A stretch of DNA of 64,000 bases from Roseovarius nanhaiticus (GCF_900156535.1 NZ_FTNV01000002.1:434001-498000), one strand, 5' to 3'. Counted from the stretch's first letter, positions 49,687-58,757 are shown. The notes: a model not told the origin generated them from the sequence alone. Translations and numbers: made by a program.

Positions 49687-50721
49687 ATGGACTTCTCGCT
49701 TTTTGCGCATATGGAGCGCACGAGTGCCGACCAGGACCAGCGCGCGTTGCGCGGCGATCTGATCGCGCTGGCCAAGATGGCCGATGAGGGCGGCATGCGG
49801 GCGATCTGGACCGGCGAGCATCACGGGATGGATTTCACGATCTCGCCCAACCCGTTCATGAGCCTTGTGGACCTAAGCTATCATACCAAAAACCTGCGCC
49901 TTGGAACGGGCACCGTGATCGCCCCGTTCTGGCATCCGATCGCCCTTGCCGGGGAGGCGGCGGCAGCCGACCTGATAACCGACGGGCGGATCGAGCTTGG
50001 GGTCGCGCGCGGGGCCTATTCCTATGAGTACGAGCGCCTGAGCCCCGGTCTGGATGCCTGGGACGCAGGACAGCGAATGCGCGAAATGACCCCCTTGCTG
50101 CGGCAGCTTTGGGCGGGCGATTGCGCCCACGAGGGGACATTCTACCACTTTCCCTCCACAACGTCGGCGCCCAAGCCGGTGCAGCCCGATGGGCCGCCCA
50201 TCTGGATCGCGGCGCGCGACATCAACAGCCACGCGTTCGGCGTCGAGAATGGATTCAACATCCAGGTCACTCCCCTGTGGAAGGGACTCGATGAGATTGA
50301 AAGCTTGATGGCAAAATTCAACGAGGCCTGCGCCAATCACGGTGGGGCGCGCCCGAAGATCATGCTGCTGCACCATACTTACGTCGGCTCGGACGCGGAT
50401 GACATCCAAGTCGCCGCCAAGGAAATCTCGGAGTTTTACTGCTACTTCGGAGCGTGGTTTCAAAACAAGCGTCCGGTCCGACAGGGCTTGATCGAAACTT
50501 TGACCGAGGATGACATGGCCGCAAATACCATGATGTCGCCGCAGAACATGCTGCGCGACCTGACCATGGGCACCGCACAAGAGGTGATTGACCAGATCAG
50601 ACAGTATGAGGATCTGGGCTATGACGAATTTGCCTTCTGGATCGACAGCGGGATGAGTTTCGAGCGCAAGCGCGCCTCGCTGGCGCGTTTTATCGACGAT
50701 GTCATGCCAGCATTTGCGTGA
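49687..50721 (+). CDS. LLM-class flavin-dependent monooxygenase
   Basis: A 344-residue bacterial-luciferase-like TIM barrel protein. The N-terminal strand DFSLFAHMERT, the ALAKMADEGGMRAIWTGEHHG stretch near 25, FHTKNLRLGTGTVIAPFWHPIALAGEAAAADLITDGRIELGVARG-type block near 58-115, and the PPIWIAARDINSH stretch near 173 are typical. It would use reduced FMN from the upstream reductase to insert oxygen in a ketone or similar substrate. The aldehyde dehydrogenase gene begins six bases after its stop. Substrate unknown. Confidence 0.88.
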   Translation: MDFSLFAHMERTSADQDQRALRGDLIALAKMADEGGMRAIWTGEHHGMDFTISPNPFMSLVDLSYHTKNLRLGTGTVIAPFWHPIALAGEAAAADLITDGRIELGVARGAYSYEYERLSPGLDAWDAGQRMREMTPLLRQLWAGDCAHEGTFYHFPSTTSAPKPVQPDGPPIWIAARDINSHAFGVENGFNIQVTPLWKGLDEIESLMAKFNEACANHGGARPKIMLLHHTYVGSDADDIQVAAKEISEFYCYFGAWFQNKRPVRQGLIETLTEDDMAANTMMSPQNMLRDLTMGTAQEVIDQIRQYEDLGYDEFAFWIDSGMSFERKRASLARFIDDVMPAFA

Positions 50722-50726
50722 GGGTG

Positions 50727-52208
50727 ATGATGACACAGCTTCCACATTTTCAGATGTATATCGACGGTGCGTGGACCGAAGGGTCTGCCGCCCAGAGGAT
50801 GACGTCGCAGAACCCTGCGACAGGCGCAGATTGGGCTACATTCGCCTGCGCCTCACCGGCGGATGTGGACCGCGCCATCGTGGCCGCGCGCCGGGCGCTG
50901 ACCGATGCTGCGTGGCGCGATATGACCCAAACGCAGCGGGGCAAGCTAATCTATCGCTTGGCGGAGCTCATCGAGGAAAACGCCGCGGAACTGGGCCGTC
51001 TCGAGACGACAGACAGCGGCAAGTTGCTGGCCGAAACCTCGACGCAGACCGCTTATGTCGGCGACTATTATCGCTATTACGCGGGTCTGGCCGACAAGAT
51101 CGAAGGCGCCGTTCTTCCCATCGACAAACCCGAAATGCATGTCTTTACCCGGCGCGAGCCCATCGGCGTGGTTGCGGCCATCGTGCCGTGGAACGCCCAG
51201 ATGTTCCTGGCCGCGACCAAGCTGGCCCCTGCCCTTGCCGCTGGCTGCACAGTGGTCTTGAAGGCCTCGGAAATTGCCCCTGCCCCGATGCTCGCCTTCG
51301 CGAAGCTGATCGAAGAGGCGGGTTTTCCGGCCGGGGTCGTCTCGATCGTGACGGGCGACGCGGAGAGCTGCGCGATACCGCTGACGCGGCATCCGGATGT
51401 GGACCGCATCGCCTTCACCGGCGGGCCCGAGACGGCACGGCACGTCGTTCGCAACTCGGCCGAGAATTTCGCCGTCACGTCGCTGGAGTTGGGAGGGAAA
51501 TCCCCCATTCTTGTCTTCGAGGATGCGGATCTGGAAGGCGCCGCAAACGGGCTGATCGCCGGAAACTTCGGCGCCTCCGGGCAAAGCTGCGTCGCCGGCT
51601 CTCGCGGCTTGGTCCACCGCTCGATCATGGACGCGTTGATCGCAAAAATCGCCGAAAAAAGCGCGGGAATAATCGTCGGCGATCCGATGGACCACCAGTC
51701 TCACCTCGGTCCTGTCTGCACCGGGGCGCAGATCGACAAGATCGTCGCGACACTGGCGACCGCCAGATCTCAAGGCGCGACCATTCATTTCGGTGGCACG
51801 CCGCTCGCCCAGGCCGGCAATTACATGGCGCCGACCCTTGTCGAATGCCAAAGCACGGACACCGAAACGCTGAAGGTGGAGATGTTCGGGCCGGTCATGT
51901 CGCTGATCCCGTTCGACACCGAGCAGGACGCGATTGCCATGGCCAATGACACACCGTTCGGCCTTGGCTCGGGCGTGTTCACCGAAAACCTTGCGCGGGC
52001 GCACCGCGTATCGGCAAGGCTGAAAGCGGGAATTTGCTGGGTGAACACATATCGCGCGATCTCACCCATCGCGCCGTTCGGGGGCTATAACCAATCGGGC
52101 TACGGGCGCGAGGCGGGCATGGACGCGATCCATGACTACACGCGGACGAAAACAACCTGGATCAATACATCGGACAGCCCAATGGCAAATCCATTCGTGA
52201 TGCGTTGA
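50727..52208 (+). CDS. Aldehyde dehydrogenase
   Basis: A 493-residue NAD(P)-dependent aldehyde dehydrogenase. The active-site parts are VVPWNAQMF near 152 (Asn), LELGGKSP near 254 (Glu), and GQSCVAGSRG near 289 (catalytic Cys), and the closing PFGGYNQSGYGREAG. ATG 50727 follows GAGGGTG; GTG 50718 overlaps the LLM stop. It would oxidise the aldehyde produced by the monooxygenase or hydrolase. It is the last gene of the operon started at 47413. Confidence 0.93.
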   Translation: MMTQLPHFQMYIDGAWTEGSAAQRMTSQNPATGADWATFACASPADVDRAIVAARRALTDAAWRDMTQTQRGKLIYRLAELIEENAAELGRLETTDSGKLLAETSTQTAYVGDYYRYYAGLADKIEGAVLPIDKPEMHVFTRREPIGVVAAIVPWNAQMFLAATKLAPALAAGCTVVLKASEIAPAPMLAFAKLIEEAGFPAGVVSIVTGDAESCAIPLTRHPDVDRIAFTGGPETARHVVRNSAENFAVTSLELGGKSPILVFEDADLEGAANGLIAGNFGASGQSCVAGSRGLVHRSIMDALIAKIAEKSAGIIVGDPMDHQSHLGPVCTGAQIDKIVATLATARSQGATIHFGGTPLAQAGNYMAPTLVECQSTDTETLKVEMFGPVMSLIPFDTEQDAIAMANDTPFGLGSGVFTENLARAHRVSARLKAGICWVNTYRAISPIAPFGGYNQSGYGREAGMDAIHDYTRTKTTWINTSDSPMANPFVMR

Positions 52209-52686
52209 CCGCGTTTGGGAGGGGACGGGCCGTCGCGCCTCGACCGAGAATTATCGAAGGATGTCACAGACAGTATGAATGCCCGTCATGGGATCGCCGA
52301 CCAGCGACGCAATTTTCATGCCAAGGCTGAGAGTCTGGTCCCTGTTTAGGGACCGATGACAGCCCGAACGTCTTGAACGCCGGTCTCTAAGGCGAAATCC
52401 AAACTCGCACTCAATCACCCTCCGCGAGCCACAAGTCAGCTCGGTCCTTGGCTGCGGCATTGCCAATCGTGCTGCACCGTGATGCCAAAGACCGTTTCGC
52501 TATAGATGGATCACAGCATTCATCACTGTGTTCAAGGTCTGCAAATTGCGGCTCCGGTCAGAGCCAATACCGGCTTTTAGCGCATCGCAGCCATGCATAT
52601 ATCTCACTGCAGGACGCCGTATCGGATCAAAGGCATCATTCGCGCGCATTGATGCGCGGGGCGGTCCGCCCCCTCCAAACTCCCCC
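52209..52686. other. Gene-free stretch between two convergent operons
   Basis: About 480 bases with no gene I can support. A perfect hairpin GGTCCCT-GTTT-AGGGACC lies at 52337-52354 and may end transcription of the upstream aldehyde dehydrogenase operon, although no T run follows. A 71-codon minus-strand ORF at 52251-52466 has no family likeness. G+C is lower than in the flanking genes. Confidence 0.5.
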
Positions 52687-53331
52687 TCACGAATTCAGCC
52701 GACCCACCTCCTCGATATACCCGATCATCTCGTCGCAGGTCGAAATGTCGGCATATCTCCGTCCCAGATCGCGCAGGTTGTCCTTGTGCGGCTGCTCGTC
52801 ATGATCGCCCACGCAATCCTCGGGCACGATGGTGCGGTAACCCCATTGGAAGCTGTCGATCGAGGAGGCGCGGATGCAGCCGCTGGTGATGCAGCCGGTG
52901 ACGATCACCGTGTCGACGCTGTGCTTGGTAAAGAACGGCACGACCGGTGTCTGGAAAAAGATCGAGGGGCCGGTCTTGCAGATCTTGACGTCGTAATCCG
53001 GCTCATAGATGCGCGGGTCGAGCTCGGTGCTGGGATGGCCGTGGATGAACTCGCGGCGGACCACGTCGATCTTCCAGTGCGGCATGTCCTCCTCGTCCTT
53101 GTAGGCCGTATAGCAATTGGCGACGGGGATGTTGTGTGCGCGCGCGACCTTCAACAGGCGCGCGGTATTCTCGAGGCCCCGCATCACCATGGGCGCGCCG
53201 CCGAGGGCATATTGTTCCTCGGTGAAGGCCTTCTGGTAGTCGATCACGACGATGCCGGGGCGCCGCCCGCGCCCGACCGAAATCGTGCCATAGCTGCGGG
53301 TCTCGTAGTCGGCGTTGGTATAGTCGGTCAT
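52687..53331 (-). CDS. Isochorismatase-fold cysteine hydrolase (N-carbamoylsarcosine/maleamate amidase-like)
   Basis: A 214-residue cysteine hydrolase. The triad is Asp31 (VVIDYQKAF), Lys119 (KICKTGPS) and Cys152 (TSGCIRAS), and the neighbour GFFQTP-like SIFFQTP stretch near 123 supports the family; these are marks of the N-carbamoylsarcosine amidase and maleamate amidohydrolase group. ATG 53331 follows GGAGG at seven bases. It is downstream of a TRAP transporter, so it probably attacks an amide or carbamoyl compound imported by it. True substrate cannot be told. Confidence 0.82.
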   Translation of the reverse strand: MTDYTNADYETRSYGTISVGRGRRPGIVVIDYQKAFTEEQYALGGAPMVMRGLENTARLLKVARAHNIPVANCYTAYKDEEDMPHWKIDVVRREFIHGHPSTELDPRIYEPDYDVKICKTGPSIFFQTPVVPFFTKHSVDTVIVTGCITSGCIRASSIDSFQWGYRTIVPEDCVGDHDEQPHKDNLRDLGRRYADISTCDEMIGYIEEVGRLNS

Positions 53332-53348
53332 GGAAATTCCTCCATATA

Positions 53349-54659
53349 TCAGTTGAAGGCCAGTGACGGCAGCCAGAGCGACATGGCCGGGATCATAATG
53401 ATCAGGAACAGCGTCACGATATCCATCGCGATGAACCACGCGACGCCCTTGAACACCTCGGGCAAGGTCACGAGGTTCCCCAGCGCGCCCTTGATCACAT
53501 AGACGTTGAGACCAATGGGCGGCGTGACGAGGCCGACCTCCAGCAGCTTGATCACGATGATGCCGAACCACACGAGGTCCAGCCCCGCGCCCTGCACCAG
53601 CGGCAGGACCAGCGGCAGGGTCAGAAGCAAAAGGCCGATGGAGTCGATCAGCATCCCGAGGATGATGTAGAGCAGCGCGACCGCGAAGAGGATCCACCAG
53701 ACGTTGTCGCTGACGCTGAGGATCACGTCCGCAAACGCCTGCGGCAGGCCACTGAGCGCGAGGAAGCGGGTGAAGAAGACCGAGCCGATGAGGATGATGA
53801 AGATGCCCGTCGTGCTGATGGCCGTCTGGATCAGAGCGTCGCGCAGGGCCGTCCAGCTGAACGCACCGCGCAGGATGGCGATCAGCAGAGCGACGGCCGC
53901 GCCGATCGCGCCCGCCTCGGTGGGTGAAAAGACACCCGCAAAGATACCGCCCAGCACCGAGAAAATGAGAAGCGGCAGGGGCCAGATATCCTTGACCGCC
54001 GCGATCTTTTCCTCGCGGCTGATATCGTCCTGGACCGTGCCGGCCAGTGACGGCTTGAGCTTTACTCGCGTCACGATCATCGCCATGTAGATCAGCGCCG
54101 AGACGACACCGGGCATGAAGCCCGCAAGGAAAAGCTGGCCCACCGACACCTGCGCATAGACACCGAAGAGGATCAGCAGCACCGAGGGCGGGATAAGCGA
54201 GCCGAGCGTGCCCGAGGCCGCGATCGTGCCCGTCGCCAGCCCCTTGTCATATTTCGCCTTCAGCATTTCGGGGACCGCGATGCGCGACATGGCCGCCGCC
54301 GTCGCCACGCTGGATCCCGATGCGGCGGCGAAGAACGCGCAGGCGCCGACACTGGCCACGGCCAGCCCACCGGGCAAGCGTGCGAGCACGATCTTGAGCG
54401 AGATGAAGAGGCTCTTGGTCATGTCGGTCGTCGTGCAGATATAGCCCATCAGCAGGAACATGGGCGCTGCCGTCAACTCCCACTGGCCGACGAAATCGAA
54501 AGGGGTGGCGCTGATCATGCCCCAGGCGACATTCATCGAGATCATCGCCCCGATGCCGAAGATCGACACAAGGCCCAGCGTCAGGCCGATAGGCACCCGT
54601 AGCGCGATCATCGCCAGCGCCGTCAGCGTGCCGATGATGCCGATATCGAGATTGCTCAT
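53349..54659 (-). CDS. TRAP transporter large permease (DctM type)
   Basis: A 436-residue inner-membrane subunit with about 12 helices. Features are GIIGTLTALAMIALRVPIGLTLG at the start, the conserved GSLIPPSVLLILFGVYA near 141, SPTEAGAIGAAVALL near 236 and GLVTPPIGLNVYVIKG near 368. It carries the sodium-coupled transport path. Upstream in-frame sequence overlapping the small permease was rejected. It lies ten bases after dctQ and 17 bases before the cysteine hydrolase gene. Confidence 0.93.
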   Translation of the reverse strand: MSNLDIGIIGTLTALAMIALRVPIGLTLGLVSIFGIGAMISMNVAWGMISATPFDFVGQWELTAAPMFLLMGYICTTTDMTKSLFISLKIVLARLPGGLAVASVGACAFFAAASGSSVATAAAMSRIAVPEMLKAKYDKGLATGTIAASGTLGSLIPPSVLLILFGVYAQVSVGQLFLAGFMPGVVSALIYMAMIVTRVKLKPSLAGTVQDDISREEKIAAVKDIWPLPLLIFSVLGGIFAGVFSPTEAGAIGAAVALLIAILRGAFSWTALRDALIQTAISTTGIFIILIGSVFFTRFLALSGLPQAFADVILSVSDNVWWILFAVALLYIILGMLIDSIGLLLLTLPLVLPLVQGAGLDLVWFGIIVIKLLEVGLVTPPIGLNVYVIKGALGNLVTLPEVFKGVAWFIAMDIVTLFLIIMIPAMSLWLPSLAFN

Positions 54660-54669
54660 TGGGCGTCCT

Positions 54670-55194
54670 TCACAAGGCTTGGCGGCGCTGGATCGCGCGC
54701 AGGAGGTTCGACAGGATGGCCAGGCACATGCCCCCAAATCCGATGGGCAGCGCCCAGCGGCTGGGCCAGATGTAGAAAAGGAAGTTCGACATGATCGTCT
54801 CGGCCCGCTGGGTCGAGCGGATGGCGTCGATCCCGCTTTGCCAGGCCAGCATGCCAAAGAAAACGAGACCCGCGACGCAGGCGAGGATGTAGAGTGCCAG
54901 TTGCGCCCAATTCGGCATCATCTGCACGAAGAGATCGACGCGTATGTGCTCGGATTTCAGCTCGACATATCCCAAGGGCAGGAACACGGCGAGTACGACA
55001 TAGTAGAAAGACACCGTCTCCAGCGTGCCCACCATCGAGCCGTTGAAAACGTAGCGCACAAAGACATCGACCGCGATGTGACCCATCATCAGCAGCAGGA
55101 AGACACAGCCGAACGCCAGAAGCGCGAGGTTGACGTAGCGGATCGCGCCGTGGATCAAGCCACCTTCTTGTGGCGGGTCGGTTTCTGCGGTCAT
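54670..55194 (-). CDS. TRAP transporter small permease (DctQ type)
   Basis: A 174-residue four-helix protein of the DctQ family: helices at about 20-42, 58-80 (VETVSFYYVVLAVFLPLGYVEL), 98-118 and 135-158. The typical R(V/I)DLFVQM stretch near 81 is present. It links the binding protein to the large permease. It overlaps the TetR gene's stop by four bases, so the regulator sits inside the transporter operon. Confidence 0.88.
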   Translation of the reverse strand: MTAETDPPQEGGLIHGAIRYVNLALLAFGCVFLLLMMGHIAVDVFVRYVFNGSMVGTLETVSFYYVVLAVFLPLGYVELKSEHIRVDLFVQMMPNWAQLALYILACVAGLVFFGMLAWQSGIDAIRSTQRAETIMSNFLFYIWPSRWALPIGFGGMCLAILSNLLRAIQRRQAL

Positions 55195-55868
55195 CGGGGC
55201 GTCCCTTCATCCGGGCCGGGCAGCATATTGCCCAGCGAGGTTTTCCAGAATTCCAGCATCTCCTGAAAGAGCTTGGGATCGTCGCGCCAGATCGACTGGG
55301 TCGCCATACCGCGCAGGAGGCACAGCGTGGTGTTCAGCGCTATGCGCCGCGTGCCGCGGATATGCGCGGCATCGGGGAAAAGGTTCTCCCAGATCTCATC
55401 GAGCTGGTGGTTGTAATCCGTGGCCACGGGCACCAGCGCATCGCGCATGGCGGGATCGGTGCGGGCGGCGGTCAGAAATTCGATCGTGACCATGAAAAGC
55501 GGGCCGGAAAAGCGGCGCCACATCTCGGTCAGGAAGCCGTCCACATCCATATCGCCCGCGCGGATCGCGGCGGCGATAACGGTAATCTCGGCAATCTCGC
55601 GGTTCAGCAGATGGCGCAGCGCCTCCTGCATCAGGATCTGGCGGCTGGGATAATGATGCAGCAACGCCCCGCGCGACACGCCCGCCGCCTCGGCCACATC
55701 AACGGTCGACGTGTCGCGCAGACCTTTGGAAAGGATAAGGTCCGTCGTGACATCAAGGATCTTCTGCTGCGTCGCCGCCGAGCGTTCGGCTTGCGTGCGG
55801 CGCCGCGGCGCGGACCCCGCCGCCCGGCGGTGTCCGGCGCCGCGCGATGCGGCGCCGTCCATCTCCAT
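55191..55868 (-). CDS. TetR/AcrR-family regulator within the TRAP operon
   Basis: A 225-residue TetR-type regulator. The helix-turn-helix (about 32-80) has ILDVTTDLILSKGLRDTSTVDVAEAAGVSRGALLHHYPSR, and the C-terminal part is an all-helical ligand domain. ATG 55868 shares one base with the dctP stop, and its end overlaps dctQ, so it is cotranscribed and probably autoregulates. A palindrome before dctP at 57092-57113 is a candidate operator. Confidence 0.87.
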   Translation of the reverse strand: MEMDGAASRGAGHRRAAGSAPRRRTQAERSAATQQKILDVTTDLILSKGLRDTSTVDVAEAAGVSRGALLHHYPSRQILMQEALRHLLNREIAEITVIAAAIRAGDMDVDGFLTEMWRRFSGPLFMVTIEFLTAARTDPAMRDALVPVATDYNHQLDEIWENLFPDAAHIRGTRRIALNTTLCLLRGMATQSIWRDDPKLFQEMLEFWKTSLGNMLPGPDEGTPR

Positions 55869-57007
55869 TATTCGACGCCGTAGGTGGCGGGGTCGATATC
55901 GGCGTAGATCTCGCGCATGGCGATCTCGGCCAGTGCATCCGGGTCGGTGCGATCGACATCCGCCAGCAGCGCCTCCCACTTGTCCCAAGTCGCGCGGAAG
56001 TCGTCGATCACCTCTTGGCCGTTGCTGAGGCCGTACTTCTCTTCGGCGGTCTTCACGACATCGGCCAGCGCCTTCTCGCGGTAGTCGAGGATGGACTGCA
56101 TCAAGTCATCTTCAGGCTCGTAAACGGTGTGACCCTTCTCCTGCGCCTCGACCAGCGCATCCTCGGCGCGCTGGATGTAATTGACGTTCATCCGTGCCAT
56201 GCCCAGCGCCGACGCGTCCATCATGACCTTCCGCTGCTCGGGTGTCAGCGACGCCCAGAAGCCGGGATTGACGCCCCATTGCGGCCCGGACCAGTACATC
56301 CCGGTCGGCAGGAGCGTCGTATGCTCGGCCACTTCCCATAGCGAGCGGTCGATCAGGTCATTGCCCGCGTTCGACGCGCAATCGAGGGTTCCGCGCTCGA
56401 GGCCGGTATACATCTCGGACGAGGGCACGTTGACGGGAATACCGCCAGCCGCCTCGACCCAGAGCGAAACGGTCGATCCCGCGGTGCGGATGCGCTTGCC
56501 CTTCAACTCGGCGAGGTTGCGAATGGGCTCGCGACAAAAGAGCAGATAGGGCGGCGTGGCATAGGCGCCCAGATAGACGACCCCCTTGTCCTTCCACTCG
56601 GCCAGCTGCGTTTCATTATGCATGCTGAAATCCGCGACGGCAAAAATCGCGACCAGCGGATCGGAGTAGTTGAAGCCCAGTTCCTGCACCGCATTGGCGA
56701 CGGGCAGTTCCGAGGGCGTGTAGACGGCGGCGTGATGCGCAACCTGCACGACGTTGTCGCGGATGCCTTGCAAGTTGGCGCGCGGTGCCAGCAGGACGCT
56801 GCCGGTAAAGACTTCGGGCACCAATTCGCCGCCCGACATTTCCTTGACGTTCTCGGCCCAGTCCACATAGCCCCACTTGGTAAAGGGTGTTTCGGCCCCG
56901 TAGAACGAGTTGGCGATGAAGTTGGTTTCGGCGCTGGCGGCCAGCGGCGCCAGAGCAGCGATACCGGCGATGCCGGCGCCCTTGATGATGTTGCGAATGG
57001 CGGTCAT
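55868..57007 (-). CDS. TRAP transporter substrate-binding protein (DctP type)
   Basis: A 379-residue periplasmic binding protein with a signal peptide at about 1-25 (ending AASAET). The DctP fold shows the LAEWKDKGVVYLGAYATPPYLLFCREPIRNLAELKGKRIRTAGSTVSLWVEAAGG-type core near 120-185, with the usual Arg in KRIRTAGST that clamps a carboxylate. The substrate is therefore probably an acid or amide-acid. ATG 57007 has GGGAG; upstream codons are shadow. First gene of dctP-tetR-dctQ-dctM-hydrolase. Confidence 0.9.
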   Translation of the reverse strand: MTAIRNIIKGAGIAGIAALAPLAASAETNFIANSFYGAETPFTKWGYVDWAENVKEMSGGELVPEVFTGSVLLAPRANLQGIRDNVVQVAHHAAVYTPSELPVANAVQELGFNYSDPLVAIFAVADFSMHNETQLAEWKDKGVVYLGAYATPPYLLFCREPIRNLAELKGKRIRTAGSTVSLWVEAAGGIPVNVPSSEMYTGLERGTLDCASNAGNDLIDRSLWEVAEHTTLLPTGMYWSGPQWGVNPGFWASLTPEQRKVMMDASALGMARMNVNYIQRAEDALVEAQEKGHTVYEPEDDLMQSILDYREKALADVVKTAEEKYGLSNGQEVIDDFRATWDKWEALLADVDRTDPDALAEIAMREIYADIDPATYGVE

Positions 57008-57091
57008 GTCGATCTCCCTATTGGAGGGTGGGACGCCTGCAGCCTTCGGGCCACGCGCCCCCCCTCGCCGAACAGACTGCCTGCAGAAGGA

Positions 57092-57113
57092 ACAAACCGT
57101 CAAGCCTGTTTGT
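57092..57113 (-). promoter_or_regulatory. TetR-type palindrome upstream of dctP
   Basis: ACAAAC (57092-57097) and GTTTGT (57108-57113) form an inverted repeat with ten bases between, 85 bases before dctP. On the minus strand a TTGACG box lies inside it, so binding would block the promoter. The spacing and sequence fit TetR/AcrR operators. Confidence 0.5.
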
Positions 57114-57123
57114 AAGTGGCACC

Positions 57124-57471
57124 CTAGATCACCGCAGCAGTCGCCACGATTTCGATCAGCGTGCCGTCGCGCCGCACTGTCGCCTCGCAGGTCGCGCGGG
57201 CGGGCGGGTTTTCGGGGTCGAGCCATGCCTCGTAAATGCGGTTCATTTCATCGAAATCCCCAAGATCCGCGAGCCATATCTCGATCTTGATGATATGCGC
57301 CTTGTCCGATCCGCCGGCCTTCAGCAGCGCCTCGATCTGCGACAGGCACGCCCGCGTCTGGCCCTCCAGATCGTCCGAGGCAGTCCCAATTTGGCCAGAC
57401 AGCCATAGGATACCGTTATAGGTCACCGCCTGACTCATGCGGGGTCCGGGCGCGATTCGGGTAAGGGTCAT
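57124..57471 (-). CDS. RidA-family (YjgF/YER057c/UK114) protein
   Basis: A 115-residue RidA-type protein. RidA members hydrolyse reactive enamine/imine intermediates; others act in specific catabolic pathways. Features are MSQAVTYNGILWLSGQIG near 12, the QTRACLSQIEALLKAGGSDKAHIIKIEIWLADL middle near 38-70, and the conserved Arg in PPARATCEATV near 89. ATG 57471 follows AAAGG. It precedes the TRAP operon by about 117 bases; as with RutB/RutC, association with a cysteine hydrolase suggests breakdown of an N-containing compound. Confidence 0.86.
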   Translation of the reverse strand: MTLTRIAPGPRMSQAVTYNGILWLSGQIGTASDDLEGQTRACLSQIEALLKAGGSDKAHIIKIEIWLADLGDFDEMNRIYEAWLDPENPPARATCEATVRRDGTLIEIVATAAVI

Positions 57472-57489
57472 GGTCTGCCTTTCGCTATG

Positions 57490-58050
57490 TCGGCCTTGCG
57501 CAAGACTAGGCGCGCCGCTCTGGCGCAGCAATGCCCCAAGCGTGCTCATGTGCTGCAACACGATCGCATCCCGGCGGCCCGACGCGCGCAAACGTTCCAG
57601 CCCCGCGTTCAGCCGGTAAGTCGGCATCGTGCCGCGCCAATGCGCGCGCAAAGCTCCGACATAAAGCGCATTATGCGACAGTGGCGAATCCAGCGGTGTG
57701 ATAAAGATCGAGGCTCGCCCCATCGGCGCCGCCCCGTATCGATAGGCCCAACCCGCGGCACCGGACGCGCAGATCAGTGTGATGCGCCCATCCGTGATCG
57801 AGCGGCGACGCATCCGGCCCAGATGCAGCACGCCCTCGCCCTCTAGGGAGGGCGCCCGATCACATTCGCATCGCCTTTAAAGACGAAGCCGCTCCCGGCC
57901 CGCGCAAAAACCATGACGGGCAACTCGAAGATGGGCTATGAGAAGTGAAGGGCGCCGCACATCGGATGCGTCGGGGTGGCGCCGCAGAGTCGGGCCACGT
58001 CCAGGCGAAACCCAGAGCCATCAGCCCAAGAGACAGCCGGATCATGACAA
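57490..58050 (-). pseudogene. Probable frameshifted remnant of a secreted or unknown protein
   Basis: Three consecutive minus-strand frames appear to make one broken protein. Near 58045 MIRLSLGLMALGFAWTWP looks like a signal peptide. Near 57930 another frame reads ELPVMVFARAGSGFVFKGDA, ending at TAG 57844-57846. The third frame takes over at once (EGEGVLHLGRMRRR) and runs in frame through the RidA start with no stop. Joining them needs two frameshifts. I do not recognise the family; extents are approximate. A chance G+C-rich ORF is the alternative. Confidence 0.4.
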
Positions 58051-58124
58051 AAACTGCCCGCCTCGTGTCATCTCCCAAGATCTGGGGCTTTAAATAAAAA
58101 GGCCCGGCGGCACGTCCTGGTCGC

Positions 58125-58757
58125 TCAGCTCTCGCGCGCCGTCAGCCGTGCTGAAAGGCGCAGCGCATGCGCGGGATCCTGCGCCGCGCGCGGCAAGATT
58201 GGATCATAGGCCGCGCGGATCAGCTGCCCGATTTCGGGGCGCAAGACCGCCACATCTTTGCCGGGTATCAGCGCCAGTGGCGAGCGGTCCTGAAAAGCAG
58301 CATCGGACCACAGAAGAATGGTCTGCACAGCCTGGCTCAACGCCAGCGTCTCAGCGGGAACATCGCTCAGATGCGCATCCATCCGCAGAAAGACGAACGC
58401 GGACTTGATCGCGCCATCCGGCTCAAACCGGAAGATGCGGTACTGATTGGCATCCGCCGCGACAAGCCGCGCCACCAGCGGCTCCAGATCGGGGATCATC
58501 CGGCCCAGATCCGGCAGCTCCAGCAACTCGGACCAGTCACGGAAGAAGAAGACCATCATGTTCGCGCCCAGCTCGGGATCGGTCTCGACAACCTCGTGCC
58601 CGGCCAGCTGCGCCACCGCCTCGATCGCGCCCTTGACCACCGAAAGGGTTGCATCGTCGACGCCGAAAACGACCGGCGCGATGGGCCGACCCCAGCGTGC
58701 GCACAGATAGCTCCCATCCGTGCGGGTGAAATGCGCCTCGATCTCGTCAGGTGTCAT
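58125..58757 (-). CDS. Conserved hypothetical protein
   Basis: A 210-residue cytoplasmic-type protein with no signal peptide or helix of membrane type. ATG 58757 follows GGAGG at eight bases. The segments FTRTDGSYLCARWGRPIAPVVFG near 10, ETDPELGANMMVFFFRDWSELL near 58 and FRFEPDGAIKSAFVFLRMD near 103 look like conserved cores, and Trp/Phe-rich strands suggest an alpha/beta fold. I do not recognise the family. It precedes ruvC-side genes on the same strand as ruvB but is separated by 164 bases holding a repeat, so it is not clearly in their operon. Confidence 0.7.
   Translation of the reverse strand: MTPDEIEAHFTRTDGSYLCARWGRPIAPVVFGVDDATLSVVKGAIEAVAQLAGHEVVETDPELGANMMVFFFRDWSELLELPDLGRMIPDLEPLVARLVAADANQYRIFRFEPDGAIKSAFVFLRMDAHLSDVPAETLALSQAVQTILLWSDAAFQDRSPLALIPGKDVAVLRPEIGQLIRAAYDPILPRAAQDPAHALRLSARLTARES

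Noticed and set aside
52251..52466. 71-codon minus-strand ORF as a transposase remnant
   Set aside because: No DDE or other transposase motif and no terminal repeats; kept only as gene-free sequence.
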